From Paractinoplanes polyasparticus (lineage in GTDB: Bacteria; Actinomycetota; Actinomycetes; Mycobacteriales; Micromonosporaceae), in the NCBI RefSeq assembly GCF_019710575.1, contig NZ_JAHWFK010000019.1, forward strand, positions 186,001 through 250,000: a stretch of DNA of 64,000 nt, read 5' to 3'. This document shows, piece by piece, positions 53,156 to 63,978 of the stretch (positions within the stretch are counted from its first letter, which is position 1; every line of letters starts with the position of its first letter). Under the pieces are notes generated by a model, which saw only the letters and a program-made list of their open reading frames with translations, had not been told where the DNA came from and did no database searches. A program made the position numbers and the translations under genes.

Positions 53156-54015
53156 CGCGCGGCCACCTTCATGACGTCCTCGGTGCCGAGGATCCGGGCG
53201 TACGAGAACACGCCGACCAGCAGCACGGCCATCAGCACGAACGAGAGCGCCGAGGCCGTCGGATAGTCGGAGTTCTCGAGGAACTGCGTCTGGATGACCT
53301 GGCCGATCATGGTCGTGTCCGAACTGCCCAGCACCTCGGAGTTGACGAAGTCGGAGCTGGCCGGGATGAAGGTCATGAGCACGCCGGCGAACACACCGGG
53401 CAGGGCCAGCGGGAAGATCACCCGGCGGAACGTGGTGGCCGGGTTGGCGTACAGGTCCCGCGCCGCCTCGACCACGCGCGGGTCGATGCGCTCGAGCGCC
53501 ACGTAGATCGGCAGCACCATGAACGGCAGGAAGTTGTAGACCAGCCCGAGGATCACCGCGTACGGCGTGCCGAGGATGTGGAACGCCTGCGAGATCAGGC
53601 CGGCGTCCCGCAGCGGCTGCAGCAGCGGGCCCTCGTCGGTGAGGATCTGCTTCCACGAGATAGTTCGCAGCACGAACGACACGAAGAACGGCAGCAGGAC
53701 CAGAAAGAGGTACGTCTGCTTGCGGCGCCCGCCGTAGAAGGCGATCCAGTAGGCCATGGGGAACGCGATGGCGATCAGCAGGATCGTGGCGATCACGCCG
53801 TAGATCAGCGACCGGACGAGCTGGGTCTGATAGGCCGAGATCGCTTCCGTGTACGTCTGCCAGTGCCCGGTGAAGCGGTAGCCGGTGACGATGTCGCCCT
53901 CCTGGAGGGAGAGCGACAGCATCGTGAACATCGGCACCGCGAAGAAGATCAGCAACCAGATCCCGCCGGGCAGAACCAGCAGATAGGGAGCGATCTTTCG
54001 TCTGACGCGGCTCAT
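53152..54015 (-). CDS. potB: Spermidine/putrescine ABC permease (PotB-like)
   Basis: A 287-residue permease with six helices and the EAA motif (VEAARDLYANPATTFRRVIFP given by limits about 172-192). The gene starts 1 base after the potD stop. It pairs with PotC to form the polyamine import channel. Confidence 0.88.
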   Translation of the reverse strand: MSRVRRKIAPYLLVLPGGIWLLIFFAVPMFTMLSLSLQEGDIVTGYRFTGHWQTYTEAISAYQTQLVRSLIYGVIATILLIAIAFPMAYWIAFYGGRRKQTYLFLVLLPFFVSFVLRTISWKQILTDEGPLLQPLRDAGLISQAFHILGTPYAVILGLVYNFLPFMVLPIYVALERIDPRVVEAARDLYANPATTFRRVIFPLALPGVFAGVLMTFIPASSDFVNSEVLGSSDTTMIGQVIQTQFLENSDYPTASALSFVLMAVLLVGVFSYARILGTEDVMKVAAR

Positions 54016-54016
54016 A

Positions 54017-55270
54017 TCATCCCAGCACGATAGGTTCGAAGGTCTTCTGGAACTTCTGCTGCTCGCTCGTGGCCTCGAACGACACGTAGTAGTGCAGCTT
54101 GGCGTACTCGGCGGCAGTGGGATAGACGAGCTTGCTGTCCGCGACGTCGAGCAGCGCGTCCTTGTCGTCGCCGCTCAACTTGGCCGCTCGCGCGCGCATG
54201 TCGGCCTGGGCCGCGGGCACGGGGCACACGTAGTTGATGTACTCGGCGAGCGTCGACGCGTTCGCGACCTCGTAGAAGAAGTCCATCGCCATGATGGCGT
54301 CGACCGGGTTCTTGGCCGTGACCGGGATCGTGAAGTTGTCGGTCCAGATCGTCCCGCCCTCGGCCGGGATGATGAACTTGAAGTTCGTGTTGTCGGAGAG
54401 GTTCTTCTGGAAGATGTCCCCCGACCAGGCCTGGGTCGCCCACACCTCACCGCTGCCGAGCGCCTCGATGTAGCTCTGGTCGTAGTAGTTGCGGACGAAG
54501 CCGTCGGCCTTCTGCTTCTTGAGCTCCTGGGCCGCCTTCTCCCAGTCGTCCTCGGTGGAGTCGGCCGGCTTGACACCGCTCTTCAGCAGGCCGAAGTTGG
54601 CCAGCTCCTGGATGTCGGAGAACATGCCGACCTTGCCCTTGAGCTTCGGGTTGGTCCACAGGTCGGCCAGGCCGGTGATCGGGCCGGTCTTGCTCTCGTC
54701 GTAGGCGATGCCGGTCATGCCCGAGGCGTACGGGATGCTGTAGGCGTTACCCGGGTCGAAGGCCTCTTTCTTGTACGCCTCGCCGGCGTTCTTGGCGTAG
54801 TTCGGCAGCTTCGAGTGGTCGAGCGGGGCCAGGAAGCCCGAGTCGCGGAACTGCGTGAACTGGAAGCTGTTGGTGATGACCATCAGGTCGTACCCGATGG
54901 ACTGACCGGCCGACAGCTGCGGCTGCACCTTGGCGAACCAGGGGCCCATCTCCTGGATGACTTCCTGGTAGTTCACCTTGATGCCCGTCTTGGCGGTGAA
55001 CTTCTTGAGCTCGGGCCGCTTCGGGTCCATGTAGAGCGGCCAGCCGGCGAAGTTCAGCGTGCCGTTCTTGACCTTGCCGTTCCAGAACTTGGCCACGGCG
55101 TCGGGCTCGGCGCTGGCCGGTGCCTGCGTGCCCTGACCCTGCACGCCGCAGGCGGCCAGGGCGGCGCCCATGCCGGCCAGGCCGGAGAGCCGGAGCGCGT
55201 CCCGACGGCCGAAGCGGCGCTGGGTCAGGCCGCGGAGCAGGGTGGGGTCGGACATGTTCGACGCAGGCAT
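54017..55270 (-). CDS. potD: Polyamine-binding lipoprotein (PotD-like)
   Basis: A 417-residue extracytoplasmic binding protein. The leader has a twin-arginine pair (RRDALRLSG, ~22-30) and a lipobox LAAC with Cys41, so it is probably exported (Tat) and lipid-anchored. The mature part has the ATP-transporter family features of spermidine/putrescine-binding proteins (FAGWPLYMDP, YDLMVITNSF, YSIPYASGMTGIAYDE). It gives substrate specificity to PotABC. Start is ATG 55270; ATG 55255 is the alternative. Confidence 0.88.
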   Translation of the reverse strand: MPASNMSDPTLLRGLTQRRFGRRDALRLSGLAGMGAALAACGVQGQGTQAPASAEPDAVAKFWNGKVKNGTLNFAGWPLYMDPKRPELKKFTAKTGIKVNYQEVIQEMGPWFAKVQPQLSAGQSIGYDLMVITNSFQFTQFRDSGFLAPLDHSKLPNYAKNAGEAYKKEAFDPGNAYSIPYASGMTGIAYDESKTGPITGLADLWTNPKLKGKVGMFSDIQELANFGLLKSGVKPADSTEDDWEKAAQELKKQKADGFVRNYYDQSYIEALGSGEVWATQAWSGDIFQKNLSDNTNFKFIIPAEGGTIWTDNFTIPVTAKNPVDAIMAMDFFYEVANASTLAEYINYVCPVPAAQADMRARAAKLSGDDKDALLDVADSKLVYPTAAEYAKLHYYVSFEATSEQQKFQKTFEPIVLG

Positions 55271-55271
55271 C

Positions 55272-56429
55272 TCAGTCTCCGATCATGTATGAGTGCTGGG
55301 GGGCCCAGGTCAGGTACACCCGGTCGCCGCGATCCGCAAGATCGTCGGCGTTCGAAGCATTTTGATCGAACACTGTGAAATCCGCGCCTGCCGCCGTCGC
55401 CACCGTGTAATTCGTTGAGGTTCCGTGATAAACGACCTCCGTCACTGTCCCGGAGAGGACGCTGCCGCCGGTCGCCTGCACGGGGGGAACGCCGCGGTGC
55501 ATATCGATCTTCTCGGGACGGATCGACACCTCGAGCCTGTCTCCCTGGCGCACCGACGGGGCCGCCGGCACCACCACCCTGTCCTGCGCGGTGTAGCTGA
55601 GCACGGCCAGCCCGCCCTCGACCCGGTCCACGTGGCCGTCGACGATGTTCGACGTGCCGATGAAGCCGGCCACGAACCGCGACGCCGGGCGCTCGTAGAT
55701 CTCGCGCGGCGAGCCCAGCTGCTCGATCACGCCGGCGTTCATGACCGCGATCCGGTCCGACATCGTCAGCGCCTCGCCCTGGTCGTGGGTGACGTAGACG
55801 AACGTGATCCCGACCTCGCGCTGGATCCGCTTGAGCTCGATCTGCATCTGCTGGCGCAGCTTGAGGTCGAGCGCGCCCAGCGGCTCGTCCAGCAGCAGCG
55901 CCCGCGGGCGGTTGACCAGCGCCCGGGCCAGCGCGACCCGCTGCTGCTGACCGCCCGACATCTCCCGCGGCGAGCGCTTCTCCATGCCGGTCAGCGACAC
56001 GATCTCGAGGATCTCGGCGACCCGGCGGCTGATCTCGCTCTTGGCGACCTTCTTGCGCTCCAGGCCGAAGGCGACGTTCTGGTACGTGTTGAGGTGGGGG
56101 AACAACGCGTACGACTGGAACACCATGTTGACGTCGCGCTTGTTGGCCGAGACGTTCGTGACGTCGTTGCCGTCCAGGAAGACCTTGCCCGCGGTGGGCT
56201 CCTCGAAGCCCGCGATCATCCGCATCGTCGTGGTCTTGCCGCAGCCCGACGGGCCCAGCAGCGAGAAGAACTCACCCTGCCCGATCGCCAGGTCGGTGCG
56301 CTTGACGGCGGGCACCGTCTCGCCGTGCGACAGGTAGTTCTTGTTCACGCCGACGAACTCGATCGCCGGGGTGCCGCCGGCCGGCGGCGCCGACCGGGCG
56401 CGTACCGCGCTGTGCTGGGGGGTGGTCAT
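55272..56429 (-). CDS. potA: Polyamine ABC transporter ATP-binding protein (PotA-like)
   Basis: A 385-residue ATPase with Walker A GPSGCGKTT (59-67), signature SGGQQQR and Walker B LLLDEPLGALD, plus a C-terminal TOBE domain from about residue 290. It drives polyamine uptake with PotBCD. It starts 33 bases after the aldehyde dehydrogenase stop, so it belongs to the same operon. ATG 56429. Confidence 0.9.
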   Translation of the reverse strand: MTTPQHSAVRARSAPPAGGTPAIEFVGVNKNYLSHGETVPAVKRTDLAIGQGEFFSLLGPSGCGKTTTMRMIAGFEEPTAGKVFLDGNDVTNVSANKRDVNMVFQSYALFPHLNTYQNVAFGLERKKVAKSEISRRVAEILEIVSLTGMEKRSPREMSGGQQQRVALARALVNRPRALLLDEPLGALDLKLRQQMQIELKRIQREVGITFVYVTHDQGEALTMSDRIAVMNAGVIEQLGSPREIYERPASRFVAGFIGTSNIVDGHVDRVEGGLAVLSYTAQDRVVVPAAPSVRQGDRLEVSIRPEKIDMHRGVPPVQATGGSVLSGTVTEVVYHGTSTNYTVATAAGADFTVFDQNASNADDLADRGDRVYLTWAPQHSYMIGD

Positions 56430-56462
56430 CGAGGGCTTCCTCTTCGCGGTGGGGGGTATATG

Positions 56463-57899
56463 TCAGCCGAGGTAGCTCATGACGTGCTTGATCCGGGTGT
56501 ACTCCTCGAACCCGTACATCGAAAGGTCCTTGCCGTACCCGGAGTGACCGAAGCCGCCATGCGGCATTTCCGACACGAACGGCAGATGAGTATTGATCCA
56601 GACGGCCCCGAAGTCGAGCCGGCGGGAGACCCGCATCGCACGCCCGTGGTTCTGGGTCCACACGCTCGCGCTCAGTCCGAAGCGGACGTCGTTGGCCCAG
56701 CGGACCGCCTCGGCCTCGTCGTCGAACTGCTGAACGGTGATGACCGGGCCGAACACCTCGTCCTGGACCATCTCGTCGCGCTGCTGGAGACCGGCCACGA
56801 CGGTCGGCTCGAGGAAGTAGCCGCGCTCGCCGATCCGCTTGCCGCCGGCCACGATGCTCGCGTGGTCGGGCGTGCGGTCGAGGAAGCCCTGCACCCGGGC
56901 GAGCTGCGCGGCGTTGTTGACCGGCCCGAAGTAGGCATCGGTGTCGGCCGGCGCGCCGACCCTGGTGTTCCGGGCCGCCTCGGCCAGGGCGTCGGTGAAG
57001 TCGGCGGCCACCCGGCCGTGCACCAGCACCCGGGTCGCCGCCGTGCAGTCCTGACCGGCGTTGAAGTAGCCTGCGCCCGCGATCGCCGCGGCCGTGGCGG
57101 CGATGTCGGCGTCGTCGAAGACGATCACCGGCGCCTTGCCGCCCAGCTCCAGGTGGGCCCGCTTGAGGTCGGCGGCGGCCGAGACCGCCACCTCCGTGCC
57201 GGCCCGGGTCGACCCGGTGATCGAGACGAGCTGCGGCGCCGGGTGGGCGACCAGGGCCCGGCCGGTGCCGCGGTTGCCGCAGACGACGTTGAGGACGCCC
57301 GGCGGCAGGAACTCGGCGGCGATCTCGGCCAGCAGCAGGGTGGAGACCGGGGTGGTGTCGGACGGCTTGAGGACGACCGCGTTGCCGGCCGCGACGGCGG
57401 GGGCGAACTTCCAGACCGCCATGACCATCGGATAGTTCCACGGGGTGATCTGCGCGCAGACGCCGATCGGCTCGCGCCGCACGTACGACGTGTGGTCGCG
57501 CAGGTACTCCCCCGCGGACTTGCCTTCCAGGATGCGCGCCGCGCCCGCGAAGAAGCGCAACTCGTCGAGGAGCGGACCCATCTCCTCGGCCCGCGTGGCC
57601 TCGACCGGCTTGCCCGTGTTGCGGCACTCGGCGTCGATGATCTCGTCGGCCCGCGCCTCGACCGCGTCGGCCAGCCGCAGCAGGGCCCGCTGCCGCTCGG
57701 CCGGAGTGGCGTCGCGCCAGGCCTCGAAGCCGGCGTCGGCCGCGGCCATCGCCGCGTCCACGTCCTGCTCGGACGAGACCGGGGCCAGCGCGTAGGCCTC
57801 CCCGGTGCTGGGGTCGATCACCTCGGAGGTGACCCCGTCGACCGTGCCGGTGTAGTCCCCACCGACGAAGTTGCGCAGAACGGGCAGCGCGGTGCTCAC
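56463..57899 (-). CDS. Aminobutyraldehyde dehydrogenase (PatD/PuuC-like), first gene of the pot operon
   Basis: A 478-residue ALDH with Glu in LELGGKAP and Cys in NAGQDCTA. It is a paralogue of the ALDH at 29117. It would oxidise 4-aminobutanal (from putrescine) or 3-aminopropanal (from spermidine) to GABA or beta-alanine. GTG 57899 has GGGAGG about 8 bases upstream; the longer open frame to 58007 lacks similarity. Confidence 0.86.
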   Translation of the reverse strand: MSTALPVLRNFVGGDYTGTVDGVTSEVIDPSTGEAYALAPVSSEQDVDAAMAAADAGFEAWRDATPAERQRALLRLADAVEARADEIIDAECRNTGKPVEATRAEEMGPLLDELRFFAGAARILEGKSAGEYLRDHTSYVRREPIGVCAQITPWNYPMVMAVWKFAPAVAAGNAVVLKPSDTTPVSTLLLAEIAAEFLPPGVLNVVCGNRGTGRALVAHPAPQLVSITGSTRAGTEVAVSAAADLKRAHLELGGKAPVIVFDDADIAATAAAIAGAGYFNAGQDCTAATRVLVHGRVAADFTDALAEAARNTRVGAPADTDAYFGPVNNAAQLARVQGFLDRTPDHASIVAGGKRIGERGYFLEPTVVAGLQQRDEMVQDEVFGPVITVQQFDDEAEAVRWANDVRFGLSASVWTQNHGRAMRVSRRLDFGAVWINTHLPFVSEMPHGGFGHSGYGKDLSMYGFEEYTRIKHVMSYLG

Positions 57900-57923
57900 G
57901 AAATAAGACCTCCCGTAGCGGGC

Positions 57924-58004
57924 CTGTGACAGCTCCCACACGAACGACTGCGAGACCTTGACACAGACGAAGGACAGAAGACAAGGGAATCCGAAACTAA
58001 TTTC
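57924..58004 (-). promoter_or_regulatory. Upstream region of the pot/gabT operon with candidate control elements
   Basis: Between ALDH and the upstream aminotransferase (57900-58043). On the minus strand CTGTCACA (57924-57931) matches a motif in the MocR-mmsA region. GAAACTAATTTC (57993-58004) is an imperfect palindrome in a distinctly AT-rich stretch. Either may be an operator or part of a promoter; evidence is positional only. Confidence 0.35.
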
Positions 58005-58043
58005 CAAACCTGAAACGGAATCGGCGCTCAGGAGGCGTCCGAG

Positions 58044-59392
58044 CTACGCAATCGCGCGTTCGCCTGTGTAATACCTGTCGGCCACGTCCAGTGCCCGGTC
58101 GAGGATGTCGAGCCCCTCGCGCACCTCGGCGGCGGTGACCGTGCAGGGCGGCGCGACGTGCACCCGGTTGAAGTGGGTGAAGGGCCAGAGGCCCTGCTCC
58201 TTGCACGCCGCGGCCAGCTCGTTCATCGGTCCGGCGGCCGCCCCGGAGGCGTTGAACGGTACCAACGGCTCGCGGGTGGCGCGGTCGCGGACGAGCTCGA
58301 CCGCCCAGAACACGCCGAGACCCCGCACCTCGCCGACGCTCGGATGCCGGGCGGCCAGTTCGGCCAGGCCGGGCGCGATCACGTCGTCGCCGATCATGCG
58401 GGCGTGCTCGACGATCCCCTCCTCCTTGAAGATCTGGATGGACGCGACGGCCGAGGCGCACGCGAGCGGGTGGCCCGAGTAGGTGAGGCCGCCCGGGAAC
58501 GGCCGCTCCCGGAACGTCTCCGCGATCTCGTCCGAGATGATCACGCCGCCCAGCGGCAGGTACCCCGAGTTGACGCCCTTGGCGAAGGTGATCAGGTCGG
58601 GCGCCACGCCCCAGCGGTCGACGGCGAACCACTCCCCGCACCGCCCGAAGCCGGCCATCACCTCGTCGGCGATGAACACGATGCCGTACGCGTCGCAGAT
58701 CTCCCGCACGCCCCGCAGGTAGCCCGGCGGCGGGACGAGGATGCCGTTGGTGCCCACGACGGTCTCGATCAGCACGGCGGCGATCGTGCCGGCGCCCTCG
58801 AAGACGATCGTGTCGCGCAGGTGCTGCAGGGCCCGCTCGGTCTCCTGCTCGGGCGTCTGCGAGTAGAACGGCGACCGGTACGGGTACGGACCCCAGAAGT
58901 GCACCACGCCGACCGCGGTCGGCTCGTTGGCCCAGCGGCGCGGGTCGCCGGTGGCGGTGATCGCGGTCGACGTCGAGCCGTGGTAGCTGCGGTAGGTGGA
59001 GAGCACCTTGTGGCGGCCGGTGTGACCGCGGGCCATCCGGATCGCGTTCTCGTTGGCCTCGGCGCCGCCGTTGGTGAAGAAGACCTTGTTCAACTTCTCC
59101 GGCGCGAGCTCGCTGATCAGCCGGGCTGCCTCCCCGCGCTTGTCGTTGGCGAAGGCCGGTTGGATGGTGCAGAGTCTGGCCGCTTGCTCCTGGATCGCCT
59201 GGACGAGCCGCGGGTGCTGGTGTCCGATGTTGACGTTGACCAGCTGTGACGAGAAGTCCAGATATTTCGTGTTCTCGTAGTCCCAGAAGTAGCTGCCGCT
59301 CGCCCCTGCGATCGGGAGCGGGTTGATCAGGCCCTGGGCTGACCAGCTGTGGAAGACGTGGGCGCGGTCGTCTTCTCTCACCTGCGCGTCGC

Positions 59393-59396
<4 letters not shown>
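58044..59396 (-). CDS. Class III omega-aminotransferase (beta-alanine:pyruvate type)
   Basis: A 450-residue PLP enzyme with PLP lysine in TFAKGVNSGYLPLGG, and with NVNIGHQHPRLVQAI and SYHGSTSTAI segments of beta-alanine/taurine-type aminotransferases. Its ATG overlaps the mmsA stop by ATGA, so the two are coupled. With MmsA it would turn beta-alanine into malonate semialdehyde and then acetyl-CoA. Substrate assignment is inference from this pairing. Confidence 0.83.
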
Positions 59397-60880
<1,484 letters not shown>

Positions 60881-60902
60881 GGCCCGAGATTACGTACCAC
60901 CT

Positions 60903-60938
60903 CTGGACCGAACAATGCAGGAAACGTACTGTCACAAA
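60903..60938. promoter_or_regulatory. Candidate MocR operator in the divergent mmsA-regulator gap
   Basis: In the 58-base gap, CTGGACCGAA (60903-60912) and CTGTCACAAA (60929-60938) form an imperfect direct repeat at a 26-base spacing. Direct repeats with CTGGAC-type halves are reported for related MocR regulators such as TauR. The second copy abuts the regulator ATG and would block its own translation start region. Confidence 0.35.
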
Positions 60939-62267
60939 ATGTTCGCGGAGATAAGATCCAGACTGGCCGATGTCTCCGCGCGCGGCCTGGCCGAAGCCGT
61001 GGGACGGGCGGTGGGCGACGGCGCGCTGCCGCCGGGCAGCAGACTTCCGCCGGTACGCCGGGTGGCCGCCGAGCTGCACATGTCGCCCACCACGGTCAGC
61101 GCAGCCTGGCAATTGCTGCGCCGCTCGGGAACCATCCAGACCGACGGACGTCGCGGCACCGTCGTCGCCACGTCGCGGGCCGACGGACCGGGCCGCTACC
61201 GCGCGGCTCTCCGCGGGCGTTCCGGCTTCGCGCTGGACCTGTCGACCGGCGTACCGGACCCGCAGTTGCTGCCCGCCCTGCCGGCGCTGGCCGGTCCCTC
61301 CCCCGCACCGACCAGCTATCTGGACGAGCCCGTGCTCCCGGAACTGGCGGCGCTGCTGCGCGACCGGTGGCCCTACCTCCCCGACCGCCTGGCCATCTTC
61401 GACGGCGCGATGGACGCCGTCGACCACGTCGCGTGCTCCCTGCTCCGCATCGGCGACCGGGCCGTGGTCGAGAACCCGTGCTTCCCACCGCTGCTGGACC
61501 TGCTCGAATTCCTCGGCGTCCAGCCGATCGCGGCCGCCACCGACGCCGAGGGCATGCTCCCCGACTCCCTGGCGGCCGCGCTGGATCACCGCCCCGCCGC
61601 GGTCTTCCTGCAGCCGCGCGCGCACAACCCCACCGGCGCGTCGTGGTCCGCGCCCCGGGCTGCCGCTCTGGCCGCCGCGCTGGCCGCGAGCCCCCAGGTG
61701 TACGCCGTGGAGGACGACTCGGCCGGCGACGTCTCCTCGGCTCCCCTGCACTCATTGGGCGCCCACTTGCCCCGGCAGACGATCCACGTGCGAAGCTTCG
61801 CCAAGTCCCACGGCCCCGACCTGCGCCTGGCCGCGGTCGCGGGGCCCGCCGCCGCGCTGGACCCCGTCCTCGAGCGCCGCCTGCTGGGCCAGGGCTGGAC
61901 GAGCCGCCTGCTCCAACACGTGCTGCTGACCCTGCTGACCGACCCCGCCTCGGTAGCCGCCGTCCGGGCCGCCCGCGACGAGTACGCCCGCCGCCGCCAC
62001 CTGATCGTGTCCGCCCTGCGCCGCCAGGGCCTGCCCCAGCCCGCCGGCGACGGCCTGAACCTGTGGCTGCCCGTGCGCGACGAGCCGGCCGCCCTGATCT
62101 CCCTGGCCAGCAACGGCATAGCGGCCGCCGCCGGCACCGCCTTCACGGTCACCCCCACCGACCCCCACCTGCGCGTGACCGTAGGCCTGATCACCACCGG
62201 CCACGAGGCCATAGCCGCCCACCTGGCCGAGGCAGCCCACTCCCCCGCCCTGGCCGCACCCCGCTGA
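60939..62267 (+). CDS. MocR/GabR-type regulator (GntR wing-helix fused to aminotransferase-like domain)
   Basis: A 442-residue regulator. An N-terminal GntR-type winged helix (~10-75, with MSPTTVSAAWQLLRRSG) is joined to an aminotransferase class I-like domain (~100-435). A lysine in SFAKSHGPDLRL is in the place of the PLP lysine, so it probably senses PLP adducts of an amine or amino acid. It is divergent from mmsA, 58 bases away, and most likely activates or represses it. No good ribosome binding site precedes ATG 60939; ATG 60915 is an alternative. Confidence 0.86.
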   Translation: MFAEIRSRLADVSARGLAEAVGRAVGDGALPPGSRLPPVRRVAAELHMSPTTVSAAWQLLRRSGTIQTDGRRGTVVATSRADGPGRYRAALRGRSGFALDLSTGVPDPQLLPALPALAGPSPAPTSYLDEPVLPELAALLRDRWPYLPDRLAIFDGAMDAVDHVACSLLRIGDRAVVENPCFPPLLDLLEFLGVQPIAAATDAEGMLPDSLAAALDHRPAAVFLQPRAHNPTGASWSAPRAAALAAALAASPQVYAVEDDSAGDVSSAPLHSLGAHLPRQTIHVRSFAKSHGPDLRLAAVAGPAAALDPVLERRLLGQGWTSRLLQHVLLTLLTDPASVAAVRAARDEYARRRHLIVSALRRQGLPQPAGDGLNLWLPVRDEPAALISLASNGIAAAAGTAFTVTPTDPHLRVTVGLITTGHEAIAAHLAEAAHSPALAAPR

Positions 62268-62309
62268 CGACATTGACGTCCGACAACTAGTCATGCGACG
62301 ATTCCGCAC

Positions 62310-62891
62310 ATGAGCGCATGCGACACTTTGCCCATGACGGAGGCAAGGCTCGACCAACCCGATCCGTGGACGGAGACGGAGTATCTGGCGCTCGGCGAGA
62401 CGAAGAGCCGGATCGAGTTGGTAAACGGGGGACTGCTGGTGAGCCCGGCGCCGGACAGAGCCCACCAGGGCATCAATTTCCAGCTCATGCGGATCCTGTT
62501 CGAACCGGCCGAAGCTGCGGGCCTGCGCACGTTTCACGAGTCGAACGTCCGGCTGGCCTCGAACCAGATCCTCATTCCCGACCTGATCATCGGGCACATG
62601 AGCCGCCATGGAGGCGTGTGCGACGCGTCCGAGGTGGTGCTGATCGGCGAGATCCTGTCGCCGAGCACGGCATCCGTCGACCGAAGCCTCAAGAGGCAGC
62701 TCTACGCCATGGCGAAGGTCGACTGGTATCTGACGGTCGAGCCTGACATGAGCGCCTACGAGTCCGTCACGCTGCGCCTGCTGCGGCGCGAGGGCGACGA
62801 CTACGAAGAGGTCGCCGTGGCCAAGCAGGGCGAGACGCTGCACCACGACCAGCCCTTCCCCATCGTGATCCCCACCGCGGCACTCGTCTGA
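62310..62891 (+). CDS. Uma2 family putative restriction-endonuclease-fold protein (copy 1)
   Basis: A 193-residue DUF820/Uma2 protein of the PD-(D/E)XK nuclease superfamily. The aspartate in IPDLIIG, the glutamate in IGEILSPST and the lysine in SLKRQLYAMAKVDWYL fit the catalytic positions. A nuclease activity is inferred from fold; biological role is unknown. ATG 62310 is preferred because the second copy begins with the same MSA-x-D-x-x-P-x-TEA string. Confidence 0.82.
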   Translation: MSACDTLPMTEARLDQPDPWTETEYLALGETKSRIELVNGGLLVSPAPDRAHQGINFQLMRILFEPAEAAGLRTFHESNVRLASNQILIPDLIIGHMSRHGGVCDASEVVLIGEILSPSTASVDRSLKRQLYAMAKVDWYLTVEPDMSAYESVTLRLLRREGDDYEEVAVAKQGETLHHDQPFPIVIPTAALV

Positions 62892-63070
62892 CCGACCAGG
62901 GCGCGCGGGCAGCGCCACCTCGCCCGACTGACCTTCAGCGCCTGCCTGTGCCGCACCATAGCTTCGCCCCAGCTGCCGACGCGGGCGATCCGCATGCCCC
63001 CGCACTGGCCGCAACTGGTTGACGATCGTCATCTTGACATATGACAACTGGGCGCGTGACCATCCAGGAC

Positions 63071-63661
63071 ATGAGCGCACGCGACAACGTGCCGACGACC
63101 GAGGCGAACTTCAACCACCCGGGCCCATGGACCGAGGAGGAGTATCTTGCGCTCGGCGAGACGACGAATCGAATTGAGCTGATAGACGGCGGCCTCTGGG
63201 TAAGCCCGGGACCGAGCTTGGCTCACCAGGGCATATTGCACGTCGTTCACGCAGCGCTGCACCCCACCGCGCGCGCCGCGAACCTGAAGGTCTTCGACGG
63301 CATCAACGTTCAGCTGGGCCCGAACCGGCTGCTGATCCCCGACCTCGCGGTGGTGAGTCCGGAGATCAGGGTCACGACAGTGGTCGGGGCCGCCGACGTC
63401 ACCCTCGTCGCGGAGGTCGTCTCGCCGAGTAGCAAAGCGATGGACAGCGGCCAGAAGCGGGAGTTCTACGAGGCCGCAAAGATCGACTGCTACCTGCTGA
63501 TCGAGCCGCACATGCCCGACTACGACGAGGTCACGCTTCGCCTGTTCCGTCAGCGGCGTAACCGCTACGTCGAGGTAGCCACGGCAAAGCCGGGCGAGGT
63601 CCTGATCGCGGATTCACCCTTCCGCATCGAGCTCGACACGAACGAACTAGTGAACTTCTGA
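63071..63661 (+). CDS. Uma2 family putative restriction-endonuclease-fold protein (copy 2)
   Basis: A 196-residue paralogue of the preceding gene. The N-terminus (MSARDNVPTTEANFNHPGPW) aligns with copy 1 residue for residue. Key residues are in IPDLAVV, AEVVSPSS and QKREFYEAAKIDCYL. The start ATG 63071 is chosen by that alignment; the frame is open to 63041. Confidence 0.82.
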   Translation: MSARDNVPTTEANFNHPGPWTEEEYLALGETTNRIELIDGGLWVSPGPSLAHQGILHVVHAALHPTARAANLKVFDGINVQLGPNRLLIPDLAVVSPEIRVTTVVGAADVTLVAEVVSPSSKAMDSGQKREFYEAAKIDCYLLIEPHMPDYDEVTLRLFRQRRNRYVEVATAKPGEVLIADSPFRIELDTNELVNF

Positions 63662-63774
63662 TCCCCACGGAGGCCGGCCCCGAAACTGGCCGGCGCAGTC
63701 GCGGCGGATCCGCGACAACGGGTGAGGCGAGCCGCTTTACTTACGGCTCCGGGGTATGCGGCGAATCGCTTCGC

Positions 63775-63915
63775 ATGCCCGGGATCGTCGTGCTCGGACC
63801 CCCTCGGATGGTCGGCCCGGCCGCGATCCAGCTGGCCCTGCCGGCCGGCGCGTCCCGGGTCATCGCTGCCGTCATCGAGGCGTCCCGGATCGCCGCGAAC
63901 ATCAGCCTCCCCTGA
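63775..63915 (+). pseudogene. Probable quinone-oxidoreductase (MDR) fragment
   Basis: A 46-codon plus-strand frame reads VVLGPPRMVGPAAIQLALPA then GASRVIAAVIEAS, resembling the Rossmann strand-helix of MDR quinone oxidoreductases (VLGATGMVGQAAVQLA ... GASRVIAAG). No start or other domain of the family is visible, so it is a relic. The rest of 63662-63978 holds no gene. Confidence 0.35.
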
Positions 63916-63978
63916 GAGCCCGGACAAGCCGAACGGCAGCCGTTGACATGAGTCACCTAGTCGTCCGACAATTTACGG

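Noticed and set aside
55425..57929. An 834-codon plus-strand frame opposite potA and the ALDH
   Set aside because: The minus-strand genes carry complete ATPase and ALDH motifs; the plus frame has none.
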